From assembly GCF_000282895.1 (NCBI RefSeq), contig NZ_ALBQ01000021.1, positions 1 through 64,000 on the forward strand: a stretch of 64,000 nt of DNA. The letters run 5' to 3'. Position 1 is the stretch's first letter; each line of letters starts with the position of its first letter. The position numbers were made by a program, and so were the translations under genes. This DNA is from Sphingomonas sp. ATCC 31555 (GTDB lineage Bacteria > Pseudomonadota > Alphaproteobacteria > Sphingomonadales > Sphingomonadaceae). Under the pieces are notes generated by a model that worked only from the letters and a program-made list of their open reading frames with translations, was not told the DNA's origin and searched no databases. This document shows positions 31,014 through 38,991 of this stretch, in pieces.

Positions 31014-31877
31014 ATGTGTGACGAAACGACCGCAGCGGACAACGATCGGCATCTGGCGGGGTTCAGCCGGCGCGACTTCGGCGTCGCTGCTGCTGCAGCG
31101 GGCGCGATGGCGCTGCTGCCCATCCCGGCCAATGCTGCAGCGGTGACGGGCCGTGACGTCACGATCCGGACGCCGGACGGCATTGCGGATGCCTACTTCG
31201 TCGCACCCACCCATGGCCGCCATCCTGCCGTGCTGGTGTGGCCGGACATCATGGGATTGCGCCCCGCCTTTCGGCAGATGGCGGATCGGCTGGCGCAATC
31301 CGGCTTCGCCGTCCTGACCGTCAACCAGTTCTACCGCTCCACCAAGGCGCCGTTCCTGAAACCCGGCCAGTCGTTTGACCAGCCGGAAGTTCGGGCGATG
31401 ATCATGCCGTGGCGCGAGCCGCTGACGCCGGCGGCCATCACGGCCGATGCCAAGGCGTTCGGCACCTTTCTCGACGCCCAGCCAGAGGTAGATGCCAAGC
31501 GCGGCATGGGCAGTACCGGCTATTGTATGGGCGGTCCCTTCGTTTTCCGCACCGCCACTGCCTTGCCGGGGCGGGTGCGCGCCGGCGGCAGCTTCCACGG
31601 TGCTGCACTGGTCACCGATGCGGCGGACAGCCCCCACCGGCTGGTGCCTCAGATGCAAGGCCGCTACCTGATCGCCATCGCCGAAAATGATGATGCTCGC
31701 GCGCCCACCGATAAGGATGCGCTGCGCACGGCCTTCGCCGCCGCCAAGGTGCCGGCGGAGATCGAGGTCTATGCGGGCGCGATGCACGGCTGGTGCCCGC
31801 CGGACAGCCGTGTGTACAACGCGGCGCAGGCCCAGCGTGCATGGGATCGATTGCTCGCCACGCTCGCCATTCTGTAG
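31014..31877 (+). CDS. Dienelactone hydrolase family protein, Tat-type export signal
   Basis: This 287-residue alpha/beta hydrolase belongs to the dienelactone hydrolase family. The nucleophile motif is GYCMGGPF near residue 170, with a cysteine as in true dienelactone hydrolases. The Asp and His should lie in the later segments, the His in GAMHGWCPPD near residue 260. Unusually it starts with a twin-arginine signal, SRRDFGVAAAAAGAMALLP, after a 24-residue n-region, so the mature enzyme is probably periplasmic. The ATG at 31014 follows GGAGGAGGACGCC. The substrate is unknown. Confidence 0.87.
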   Translation: MCDETTAADNDRHLAGFSRRDFGVAAAAAGAMALLPIPANAAAVTGRDVTIRTPDGIADAYFVAPTHGRHPAVLVWPDIMGLRPAFRQMADRLAQSGFAVLTVNQFYRSTKAPFLKPGQSFDQPEVRAMIMPWREPLTPAAITADAKAFGTFLDAQPEVDAKRGMGSTGYCMGGPFVFRTATALPGRVRAGGSFHGAALVTDAADSPHRLVPQMQGRYLIAIAENDDARAPTDKDALRTAFAAAKVPAEIEVYAGAMHGWCPPDSRVYNAAQAQRAWDRLLATLAIL

Positions 31878-31956
31878 CGGATTGACCGCAGTCCTGCTTC
31901 ATGTTCTCTTATTGTTCCCACGCCGATGCGTCGTGGGTAAACAGGGGCTTCGAATC

Positions 31957-32595
31957 ATGGCAGACGAACTGGTTCTCTATACCAACCCGCAGTCGCGCGG
32001 CCGCATCGCCCGGTGGATGCTCGAAGAGATTGGCGCGCCCTACCGCGCCGAGGTGCTCGAGTATGCAACGACGATGAAAGCGGCGGAATATCGCGCGATC
32101 AACCCGATGGCTAAGGTGCCGGCGCTTGTTCATAACGGCAAGGTCGTTACCGAGTGTGCGGCGATCTGCGTCTATTTGGCAGAAGCGTTTCCGCAAGCTG
32201 GCCTGGCGCCCCTGCCGGAAGAGCGGGCGGATTATTATCGCTGGCTCTTCTTTGGGGCGGGGCCCGTGGAGCAGGCGATGACGAACCACTATGCCGCCTT
32301 TCATGCCACTGAAGAGCAGGGCCAGATGTTCGGTTATGGCAGCTATGATCGGGTCGTCGACGTTTTGGACGAACTGTTGCTTTCGCGGGCCTATATCGCG
32401 GGCGATCGCTTCACCGCCGCCGACGTCTATGTCGGCGCGCAGCTCAGCTGGGGAACGATGTTCGGGCTGTTGCCGAAGCGGGATTCGTTCCTCGCCTATG
32501 TCGCGCGTATCGAAGCGCGGGAGGCGCACCAGCGGGCATCGGCGCTCGACGATGCGCTGATGGCGGAGCGGCAGACGGCGACGGAGTCGGCGTGA
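31957..32595 (+). CDS. Glutathione S-transferase family protein
   Basis: This 212-residue glutathione transferase has an N-domain starting MADELVLYTNPQSRGRIARW, with Ser in the TNPQSRGR active-site region (near residue 13), and the cis-Pro segment NPMAKVPALVHNG near residue 52. Its GAGPVEQAM and GDRFTAADVYVGAQL stretches mark the alpha-helical C-domain. It resembles bacterial GSTs with a catalytic Ser or Thr. The ATG at 31957 lies well inside a longer open frame whose upstream part has no similarity. The substrate is not predictable. Confidence 0.88.
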   Translation: MADELVLYTNPQSRGRIARWMLEEIGAPYRAEVLEYATTMKAAEYRAINPMAKVPALVHNGKVVTECAAICVYLAEAFPQAGLAPLPEERADYYRWLFFGAGPVEQAMTNHYAAFHATEEQGQMFGYGSYDRVVDVLDELLLSRAYIAGDRFTAADVYVGAQLSWGTMFGLLPKRDSFLAYVARIEAREAHQRASALDDALMAERQTATESA

Positions 32596-32644
32596 TACCC
32601 GGAAGCTCGCCCGCGACACGCAGGCGATGAACTCTGGAGGCAGG

Positions 32645-32671
32645 AAGGCCGGTGCACGATGCGCCGGCCTT
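32645..32671. terminator. Stem-loop between convergent GST and helicase genes
   Basis: AAGGCCGGTGC and GCGCCGGCCTT form an 11-bp stem (one G-U) with loop ACGAT, followed by TT. A second perfect stem-loop, GGATCGGCGC/GCGCCGATCC, lies at 32692-32715 directly against the helicase stop. Together they likely end both convergent transcripts. Confidence 0.65.
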
Positions 32672-32715
32672 TCAGCAGGCGGGGCGCACCAGGATCGGCG
32701 CGCCTGCGCCGATCC

Positions 32716-34128
32716 TCACGACTCGATGACGTAGTTCAGGAAGTCGGGGATCGGGCCGTTCCAACCATCGTCGGGCCCGTCATCCTGATCGCGGCGGCGG
32801 CGGCGATCGTCGCGCGGCGGAAGAGCGGCGCGCGCTTCGGCCTGCACCTTGGCGGGCACTTCCTTGCGGCGACGCGGCGACGCTTCCTTCTGCGGCTCGG
32901 GTGCGGCTTCTGCGGCAATCGCATCCTCGCGGCGGGGCTCGCGCTTTTTCGTGTCGCGCTTGCGGCTGCGTTCGCGGGCCGGCGCGGCTTCCGTCGTGTC
33001 GGTCTCGACCGGGCTCGGCACCCGTTCGATCTTGTGGCCGGTCAGCTTTTCGATTTCGGCGATGTTCTCCGCGTCATCGGGCGCGACCAGCGTATAAGCA
33101 ATGCCGGTGGCGCCGCCGCGGCCGGTGCGGCCGATGCGGTGGACATAATCGTCCGGGTGCCAGGGCGCATCGAAGTTGAAGACGTGGCTCACGCCCTTCA
33201 CGTCCAGGCCGCGCGCCGCGACGTCGGACGCGACCAGAATGTTCACATCGCCATTCTTGAACCGGTCCAGCTCGGCGATCCGCGCCGGCTGATCCATGTC
33301 GCCATGGATTTCCGCCGAGCGGAAGCCGTGCTTCTTCAAGCTCTTGTTGAGATCGCGCACCGTCGTCTTGCGGTTGCAGAAGATGATCGCGGTGGACACC
33401 TCGTCCTGCCGCAGCAGTCCGCGCAGCACCTGGCGCTTCACATGCGCAGTGGCCGGCACTTCGACGATGCGCTGGGCGATATTGATGTTGGTGGTCGCCG
33501 GGCGAGCCACTTCGATCGTCTTGGGATCGGTCAGGAAGCGGTCGGCCAGCTTCTTGATCGGCGGTGGCATCGTTGCCGAAAACAGCAGCGTCTGGCGGTT
33601 CTTCGGCAGCTTGGTGCAGATTTCCTCGATGTCGGGGATGAACCCCATGTCGAGCATCCGATCCGCCTCGTCGATGACCAGCAGGCTGCAGCCGGTCAGG
33701 AGGATCTTGCCCCGGCCATAGAGGTCCATCAGCCGGCCCGGCGTCGCGATCAACACGTCGACGCCCTTTTCCAGCGCCTTCACCTGATCACCCATCTGCA
33801 CGCCGCCGATCAGCAGCGCCATCGAGAGCTTGTGGTTGAGTCCGTATTTCTCGAAATTCTCGGCGACCTGCGCCGCCAGTTCGCGCGTCGGCTCCAGGAT
33901 CAGCGATCGCGGCATCAGCGCGCGGGTGCGCCCTTCGCCGAGCACATCGATCATCGGTAGTACGAAGGCTGCCGTCTTGCCCGTACCCGTCTGGGCAATG
34001 CCGATCAGGTCCTTGCCCATCAGCACCGACGGGATCGCCTGGCGCTGGATCGGAGTCGGCTCGGTATAGCCGGCATCGGTGACCGCGCGGAGAAGTTCGT
34101 CGGATAGGCCGAGATCGGCAAAGCTCAT
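32716..34128 (-). CDS. DEAD-box ATP-dependent RNA helicase (RhlE-like)
   Basis: This 470-residue helicase has the complete core: Q-motif (FADLGLSDELLRAVTDAGY and PTPIQRQAIP), motif I AQTGTGKTAAF near residue 45, motif II DEADRML near residue 152, motif III SAT, and HRIGRTGRGG near residue 335. A C-terminal tail of about 90 basic, Arg/Lys-rich residues (SRKRDTKKREPRRED) follows, as in RhlE proteins, and probably binds RNA nonspecifically. It unwinds short RNA duplexes in ribosome assembly or RNA turnover in related bacteria. The gene is convergent with the GST gene. Confidence 0.95.
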   Translation of the reverse strand: MSFADLGLSDELLRAVTDAGYTEPTPIQRQAIPSVLMGKDLIGIAQTGTGKTAAFVLPMIDVLGEGRTRALMPRSLILEPTRELAAQVAENFEKYGLNHKLSMALLIGGVQMGDQVKALEKGVDVLIATPGRLMDLYGRGKILLTGCSLLVIDEADRMLDMGFIPDIEEICTKLPKNRQTLLFSATMPPPIKKLADRFLTDPKTIEVARPATTNINIAQRIVEVPATAHVKRQVLRGLLRQDEVSTAIIFCNRKTTVRDLNKSLKKHGFRSAEIHGDMDQPARIAELDRFKNGDVNILVASDVAARGLDVKGVSHVFNFDAPWHPDDYVHRIGRTGRGGATGIAYTLVAPDDAENIAEIEKLTGHKIERVPSPVETDTTEAAPARERSRKRDTKKREPRREDAIAAEAAPEPQKEASPRRRKEVPAKVQAEARAALPPRDDRRRRRDQDDGPDDGWNGPIPDFLNYVIES

Positions 34129-34210
34129 GCAAATGTCCGGAAAACGGGCGCGTTCACTGCGCCTCAGAAGAGGCTAACGCGCTTGCGGATTCAAGCGCAA
34201 AAGTCAAGTC

Positions 34211-34663
34211 TTAGCGCGCGCGCACCAAGTTGCGGAATGCCTGGACCGGACAGGAGCGCCCGGAGCGGGAGCGTAGCGAATCACGGCCGGCGCACACTTT
34301 GTTGTCCTTGCTGGGTCGGAGATAGGCGCCGGAGTAGAAGCCGAGTGCGGGGCATTCCGATCCCAGCTTCGCGCGGAGCAGCGACCCGTCATCCAGGATC
34401 AGATCGACACTGTCGGCAGCGTTGACGGTGAAGCCTTCGATCCGGTCGACCTTCACGCAATCATTGGCGCGGCGCTCCACCAGCCGAGAGTCGGCTTCGC
34501 GGCGAACGATAATCGTCGTGGAGGTCACGGTCATGCGCGGCACGTGAATCGATACATGCTGCTGCACCGAGGCGTCGGCGGGATCGGCGCGCACCGCAGG
34601 CGTTGCCGCAGGTACGGCAAGCATCAGCAACAGACCGGTGGCGGCGATCGGCAGATTCGACAT
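34211..34663 (-). CDS. Exported protein of unknown function (150 aa)
   Basis: This 150-residue protein has a signal peptide (MSNLPIAATGLLLMLAVPAA) and a compact body rich in charged residues. The body contains VRREADSRLVERRANDCVKV and a C-terminal cluster RDSLRSRSGRSCPVQAFRN. Four cysteines (DCV, ECP, VCA, SCP) could form two disulfides in the periplasm. No known domain was recognised. A start eight codons further up (34687) is possible. It diverges from the FAD-oxidoreductase gene, and its reading frame also extends antisense through that gene, so only this region is annotated. Confidence 0.68.
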   Translation of the reverse strand: MSNLPIAATGLLLMLAVPAATPAVRADPADASVQQHVSIHVPRMTVTSTTIIVRREADSRLVERRANDCVKVDRIEGFTVNAADSVDLILDDGSLLRAKLGSECPALGFYSGAYLRPSKDNKVCAGRDSLRSRSGRSCPVQAFRNLVRAR

Positions 34664-34732
34664 AACGGCTTCAAAGGCTATGCGCATGGGCTTGAACAGT
34701 GGATGAACTGCCCCAGCCCATGCTATCGCGCA

Positions 34733-36187
34733 ATGGTGATGACACCCGAGCAGCAGCGCATCGTCCACTTCGCCGCCGAACGTTTCGGCCCGAAGACGGT
34801 CACCACCGATCCTTCCGATATCGAACCCTGGCTCACGGACTGGCGGCGTCGCTATCATGGCGTCTCCCCCGCGATCCTGTCGCCGGCGTCGACCGCAGAG
34901 GCGAGCGCGCTGGTTGCGCTCGCGAATACGTGCGGGGTGCCCTTGGTGCCGCAGGGCGGCAATAGCGGCATGGTCGGCGGCGCGGTTCCACCCCAGGATG
35001 GTTCGGCGCTGCTGCTTTCCACGCGGCGCATGAACCGCATCCGATCGATCAATCCGGAGGCGAATCTCGCGATTGCCGAGGCTGGCGTGATCCTGGCCAC
35101 GTTCCGCGATGCGGCCGAAGCTGCGGGACGGCGCTTTCCGCTGGACCTGGGTGCGCGGGGCAGTGCGACGATCGGCGGCCTGGTCTCCACCAATGCGGGC
35201 GGCGTGCAGGTGCTGCGGTTCGGCACGATGCGGGCGCTGGTCGCGGGCGTGGAGGCCGTGCTGCCGGATGGATCGGTGCATGACGGGCTGTCGGCATTGA
35301 AGAAGGACAATCGCGGCTACGACCTCACGCAGTTGCTGATCGGCGCGGAAGGCACGCTGGGCATCGTCACTGCCGCAACGCTGCGGCTGGTGCCGGCGGC
35401 GGCGGCGCGCGCGGTGGCCTGGGTCGGCCTGGACAGCCCGGCCAAGGCGCTCACCCTGTTGCGCCGGCTGCAGGCTGCCACGGACATCGTCGAGAGTTTC
35501 GAGATCATGCCCGACGATACAGTGGCGCTGGTGCTGGAGCATGTGCCCGGCACGCGGATGCCGCTGCCCGGTCGGCATGGTTGGCACGTATTGGTGGAAG
35601 CCGTGTCAAGCGATGCGAACGGCGAGGCGCCCGGCGTCGTTCTCGAGCGGCTGCTTGCCGATGCCTTTGCCGCCGATCTTGCCGAAGATGCTGTCCTTGC
35701 CGCCAGCGAATCGCAGGCGGAGGCGTTCTGGCGCATCCGCCATTCGATCTCGGAAGCGGAGCGGGCGGCCGGCCCGGCGGTGCAGCACGATATCTCCGTG
35801 CCGGTGGAAGATATGCCCCGCTTCATGGTGGAAGGCGGGGCGGAAGCGGAGGCGCGCTTTCCTGGCACCCATGCGATCGCCTATGGCCATCTCGGCGACG
35901 GCAACGTCCATTTCCACGTGCGCGCGCCGCAGGGCGTGGATCGCGATCGCTGGTATGCCGAAGACGGGCCGCGCATCACCCGGCTGGTGCACGACATGGT
36001 GGTGGCTGCCGGCGGGTCGATATCCGCCGAGCACGGTATCGGCCAGATGAAGCGCGACGAACTCGCCCGGCTCTCGGCTCCTGCCCGGATCGCGGCGTTG
36101 CGCGCGATCAAGACCGCGCTCGATCCGAACCATATTCTCAATCCGGGAAAGCTGGTCGCGCTTGCGCCGGAAACGGGCAGGCCATAG
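34733..36187 (+). CDS. FAD-binding oxidoreductase (D-2-hydroxyacid dehydrogenase / GlcD-like)
   Basis: This 484-residue flavoenzyme has an N-terminal PCMH-type FAD-binding domain and a C-terminal FAD-linked oxidase domain, as in glycolate oxidase subunit GlcD and D-2-hydroxyglutarate dehydrogenase. Visible are VPQGGNSGMVGGAVP near residue 77, LDLGARGSATIGGLVSTNAGG near residue 137, GAEGTLGIVTAATL near residue 204 and the C-terminal SAEHGIGQMKRDELARL near residue 428. It probably oxidises a D-2-hydroxyacid and passes electrons to an ETF or quinone; the substrate cannot be fixed from sequence. A start at 34739 is equally possible. Confidence 0.9.
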   Translation: MVMTPEQQRIVHFAAERFGPKTVTTDPSDIEPWLTDWRRRYHGVSPAILSPASTAEASALVALANTCGVPLVPQGGNSGMVGGAVPPQDGSALLLSTRRMNRIRSINPEANLAIAEAGVILATFRDAAEAAGRRFPLDLGARGSATIGGLVSTNAGGVQVLRFGTMRALVAGVEAVLPDGSVHDGLSALKKDNRGYDLTQLLIGAEGTLGIVTAATLRLVPAAAARAVAWVGLDSPAKALTLLRRLQAATDIVESFEIMPDDTVALVLEHVPGTRMPLPGRHGWHVLVEAVSSDANGEAPGVVLERLLADAFAADLAEDAVLAASESQAEAFWRIRHSISEAERAAGPAVQHDISVPVEDMPRFMVEGGAEAEARFPGTHAIAYGHLGDGNVHFHVRAPQGVDRDRWYAEDGPRITRLVHDMVVAAGGSISAEHGIGQMKRDELARLSAPARIAALRAIKTALDPNHILNPGKLVALAPETGRP

Positions 36188-36244
36188 ACCCGCGACCCGT
36201 TGAAACCAGCGTTCGACCCAAATCTACGCCGTCAGGAGATCATC

Positions 36245-37015
36245 ATGGCCAGCGCGCCGCAGTCGCTTCCCTTGTTCTACAACCAGATCGAGCCGCTTTC
36301 GAGCCAGGTCCATGCCGATTTCCGCTCGCGTTCGGTCGATCGCGCCGCGTTCCTTGCCAACCAGCATGCTGTGCCGGTCACCGTCGAGGAATTCCCGCTG
36401 GTGCAGCGTTTCATGCCGATCGTCTTCTCGGTCGGCGACGATCCCGTTCCGCTCGCGCTGATGGGGCTGAACGAAGGCGTGAACACCTTCTTCGATGCCG
36501 AAGGCAAGCTGGTGGAGCCGAACTTTTACGTGCCGGCCTATATCCGCCGCTACCCCTTCCTGCTGGCACGTCTGCGGCCGGACAGCGACGAGCTGTCGCT
36601 CTGCTTCGATCCGACGTCGGACGTGATCGGCAACTTCGAGGAAGGCGAGGCGCTGTTCGAGAATGGCGAGCCGAGCGAGGTCACCAAGAACATTCTGCAG
36701 TTCAACGAGCAGTTCGAACAGGCCGGCGCACGCACCAGTCAGTTCATGCGCGAGCTGAAGGATCTGGGCCTGCTGATGGACGGCGAAGTCTCGATCCAGC
36801 CCGAAGGCGCCGGCCAGCCCTTCATCTATCGCGGCTTCATGATGGTCGACGAAGCCAAGCTGAATGAGCTGCGCGGCGATCAGCTCCGCAAGATCGTCCA
36901 GAGCGGCATGCTGCCGCTGATCTACGCCCACCTCTTTTCGCTTGGGCAGATGCGCGAGCTGTTCGCGCGGCAGATGCGCTCGGGCTGGCAGCCGGAAGTC
37001 CAGCTGGTCGGCTGA
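36245..37015 (+). CDS. SapC family protein
   Basis: This 256-residue protein matches the SapC family of alphaproteobacteria. Family landmarks are SVGDDPVPLALMGLNEGVNTFFD-type text (about residues 65-85), FYVPAYIRRYPF near residue 99 and ALFENGEPSEVTKNILQF near residue 145. SapC homologues were first named from a surface-layer secretion locus in Campylobacter, but the alphaproteobacterial proteins have no proven role. The ATG at 36245 follows CAGGAGATCATC. A strong terminator (37044-37079) follows. Confidence 0.87.
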   Translation: MASAPQSLPLFYNQIEPLSSQVHADFRSRSVDRAAFLANQHAVPVTVEEFPLVQRFMPIVFSVGDDPVPLALMGLNEGVNTFFDAEGKLVEPNFYVPAYIRRYPFLLARLRPDSDELSLCFDPTSDVIGNFEEGEALFENGEPSEVTKNILQFNEQFEQAGARTSQFMRELKDLGLLMDGEVSIQPEGAGQPFIYRGFMMVDEAKLNELRGDQLRKIVQSGMLPLIYAHLFSLGQMRELFARQMRSGWQPEVQLVG

Positions 37016-37043
37016 TCGGCTGCCACTGTCGCTGCAGGAAACG

Positions 37044-37079
37044 GGCCTCGCCGATACAATGTCGGCGGGGCCTTTTCTT
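37044..37079 (+). terminator. Rho-independent terminator of the SapC gene
   Basis: GGCCTCGCCGA and TCGGCGGGGCC pair (11 bp with one G-U) across TACAATG, followed by TTTTCTTT. Confidence 0.8.
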
Positions 37080-37120
37080 TGCGCCGCCGATCAGCGGAGC
37101 AATTGTTGCGGCGAGCCGCC

Positions 37121-37148
37121 TTGAAGTCGGTTGTCCGGCCTCTATATT
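37121..37148 (+). promoter_or_regulatory. Sigma-70-type promoter for the putative small RNA
   Basis: TTGAAG (37121-37126) and TATATT (37143-37148) are separated by 16 bases. This gives a predicted start near 37155. Confidence 0.55.
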
Positions 37149-37154
37149 TGTTGT

Positions 37155-37259
37155 GTGCGGCTTCGTGTCCCCCCTTTCGCGAGGTCGTACGACGCGCCTC
37201 CGGGCGTGTCTCCTCCCTGAACCTTGGCCACCTCGTGGGAAACCGCGAGGTGGTTTTTT
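37155..37259 (+). ncRNA. Putative trans-acting small RNA with CUCCUCCC loop
   Basis: A transcript of about 105 nt is predicted between the promoter at 37121 and an intrinsic terminator. It contains a stem ACGCGCC/GGCGTGT with a UCCG tetraloop (37192-37209), an unpaired CUCCUCCCUGAA (37210-37221), and the terminator CCACCUCG...CGAGGUGG followed by U6 (37228-37259). A CUCCUCC-type anti-Shine-Dalgarno motif in an unpaired region before the terminator is shared by several alphaproteobacterial sRNA families. Family membership was not checked, and the call rests on architecture. Confidence 0.55.
37228..37259 (+). terminator. Rho-independent terminator of the putative small RNA
   Basis: CCACCTCG and CGAGGTGG form an 8-bp perfect stem with a 10-base loop, followed by TTTTTT. 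Confidence 0.8.
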
Positions 37260-37277
37260 ATGTGGCGCAGGCTGGCA

Positions 37278-38123
37278 TTATTCCGCGGCTAGGGCGCGGG
37301 GGAGCGCCTCGTCGGCGATCGCGTCGATAATCCCGCGCAGCAGCGCCTTCGTCATCGCCGCCCCTGCGCCGGGCTGGTCCAGCGCTGCGTCCAGATAAAG
37401 CGCGCGGTCGAATTCGAGCTGGATGGCATGAATGCCGCCGCGTGGATCTCCGTGCCGCTCTAGGATGTACCCGCCGGCATAAGGCGTGTTCGCTGCTGAA
37501 GCGATGCCATGTTGCCGGGCTACCCCGGCAATCCGCGTGCCGAACCGCGCCGCCGCCGCCCGTCCAAACCGGTCGCCGATCACCAGTTGCGGCGCCGAAG
37601 CGGCGTGGCCCAGCGGCGGCATCGAATGGATGTCCAGCAGCACTGCGATTCCGAACCGCCGATGCGCTGCCCCCAGCGCTTCGGCGAGCGCAGCATGATA
37701 GGGGCGGTGGTCCTCCTCGATGCGCTCGACGATTTCCGCGTCGGTGAAGCGCCGGCACCAGAGTTGGCCAAGATTGCCCACGCGCCGCGGCACGATTCCC
37801 AGCCCGCTCCGCAGCTTGGCCGACGGCGGCCGCCCGATGCGCTGCGCGCCGTCGTCGATATGCGGATCGCGTTCCTGTTCGGAGCGATTGAGATCGATCC
37901 AGGCGCGGGCCCGCGTTGCCACGAACAACGTCTCTTCTCGCCTGGCATCACGGGCGAGCGCATCGACATGCCGATCCTCCAGCGCGCGCAGGGCCGGCAG
38001 CGGCACACGCAGCGCGGCTGCAAGCACTGCTGGATAGTCCCGTCCGGCATGTGGCGCAGACAAGACCACCGGGCTTTCCGGCAGCAGCGGTCCATACCGC
38101 TCGAAGCTGGGCGGGCTGTTCAC
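37278..38123 (-). CDS. N-formylglutamate amidohydrolase family protein
   Basis: This protein of about 281 residues belongs to the N-formylglutamate amidohydrolase family, which releases formate from N-formylglutamate in histidine degradation or acts on related formyl/acyl amino acids. Characteristic parts are VVLSAPHAGRDYP near residue 18, a metal-binding DHRPYHAALAEAL region, AVLLDIHSMPP near residue 160 and VIGDRFGRAA. The start is uncertain: a GTG at 38123 gives MNSPPSF with an acceptable upstream purine stretch, and a TTG at 38159 is also in frame. No hut genes are adjacent, so its pathway role is open. Confidence 0.85.
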   Translation of the reverse strand: MNSPPSFERYGPLLPESPVVLSAPHAGRDYPAVLAAALRVPLPALRALEDRHVDALARDARREETLFVATRARAWIDLNRSEQERDPHIDDGAQRIGRPPSAKLRSGLGIVPRRVGNLGQLWCRRFTDAEIVERIEEDHRPYHAALAEALGAAHRRFGIAVLLDIHSMPPLGHAASAPQLVIGDRFGRAAAARFGTRIAGVARQHGIASAANTPYAGGYILERHGDPRGGIHAIQLEFDRALYLDAALDQPGAGAAMTKALLRGIIDAIADEALPRALAAE

Positions 38124-38233
38124 GGCCGCCACCCTAGGCCGCCGCTCTGGCGACGGCAACGGCAGCCGGATCGCGCTGGAATTTCTTAATGGGTTTGCGC
38201 ATAAGGGGTGGCCCGTTGACGCGCATTGGGGAA

Positions 38234-38611
38234 ATGATGATCCGGATTCTGCTGGCCGAGGACGACCGCATCATGCGGGAATACCTCACCCGAGCGCTGG
38301 AGCGCGCGGGCTATGCGGTCAGCTCCGTCGATCGTGGTACGGCGGCGATCCCCCTGCTTGAAACCGAATCATTCGATCTGCTGCTCACCGATATCGTCAT
38401 GCCAGAGATGGACGGGATCGAACTGGCGCAACGCGCCAGCGAAATGGCGCCCGAGATGCGGGTGATGTTCATCACCGGCTTTGCGGCCGTGACGCTGCGG
38501 GCCGGCCAGCAGGTGCCCCAGGCCCGTGTGCTCTCCAAGCCGTTCCACCTCCGCGATCTGGTGCTGGAGGTGGATCGGATGTTCGAATCGGAGAATGTCG
38601 GGCAGAACTGA
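38234..38611 (+). CDS. cpdR: CpdR-type single-domain response regulator
   Basis: This 125-residue single receiver domain closely resembles Caulobacter CpdR, which in its unphosphorylated state primes the ClpXP protease to degrade cell-cycle proteins such as CtrA. The match covers ILLAEDDRIMREYLTRALE, the phosphoacceptor LLLTDIVMPEMDGIEL (Asp53), and the signature MFITGFAAVTL and VLSKPFHLRDLV. The Thr and Lys of the switch are in place. In related bacteria it is phosphorylated through CckA-ChpT. The start is one of two adjacent ATGs after GGGGAA. It diverges from the amidohydrolase gene. Confidence 0.92.
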   Translation: MMIRILLAEDDRIMREYLTRALERAGYAVSSVDRGTAAIPLLETESFDLLLTDIVMPEMDGIELAQRASEMAPEMRVMFITGFAAVTLRAGQQVPQARVLSKPFHLRDLVLEVDRMFESENVGQN

Positions 38612-38666
38612 AATCGGCGCTTGCGCGGGCGAATAAGCCTCGCTAAAGGGCCGCTTCCCGAGTTTC

Positions 38667-38741
38667 GGGCGCGTAGCTCAGTGGTAGAGCACTGTGTTGA
38701 CATCGCAGGGGTCGCAAGTTCAATCCTTGCCGCGCCCACCA
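38667..38741 (+). tRNA. tRNA-Val (anticodon GAC)
   Basis: This 75-nt cloverleaf has acceptor GGGCGCG/CGCGCCC, encoded CCA, GTTCAATCC T-arm and anticodon loop TTGACAT, giving GAC for GUC/GUU codons. It lies 55 bases after cpdR. Confidence 0.96.
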
Positions 38742-38749
38742 TCCAAAAG

Positions 38750-38781
38750 GCCCGTCGGCGCACCGCGCTGGCGGGCTTTTT
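38750..38781 (+). terminator. Rho-independent terminator after tRNA-Val
   Basis: GCCCGTCGGCG and CGCTGGCGGGC pair across a short loop (two G-U), followed by TTTTT. The remainder of 38782-38991 has no gene and should hold the glycosyltransferase promoter; I see no clear motif there. Confidence 0.75.
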
Positions 38782-38991
38782 CGTTTCGAACTCCCCCGAA
38801 CGAATATTTTCCGATCACGCATGTGCGGGTTCGGTGCCGCCATATCGTTATAGGTCCGTGATGATTTTCCGTTCTGCTAGCAAGGTAGACGCAAGAGAAA
38901 TTTGAAGTTTTGCGGGCTGCCCTTACTATGGTCGTTTGATCATCGGTGACACGACAGGGCAAAACCACGTACCGATGCAGGGGAGTTGCGG

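Noticed and set aside
32659..33960. 433-codon plus-strand frame opposite the DEAD-box helicase; likewise 40410-41951 opposite the dehydratase, 46618-48396 opposite GH51 and 51163-53547 opposite lpdA.
   Set aside because: Each is the shadow of a real minus-strand gene, with low-complexity R/H/D/G-rich content and no ribosome-binding site or family match.
34664..35587. Long minus-strand extension upstream of the 150-residue exported protein.
   Set aside because: It runs opposite the FAD-oxidoreductase. The signal peptide only begins at 34663.
34733..36187. Naming the FAD enzyme as glycolate oxidase GlcD.
   Set aside because: No glcE or glcF gene is adjacent and the fold serves many 2-hydroxyacids, so only the family name is given.
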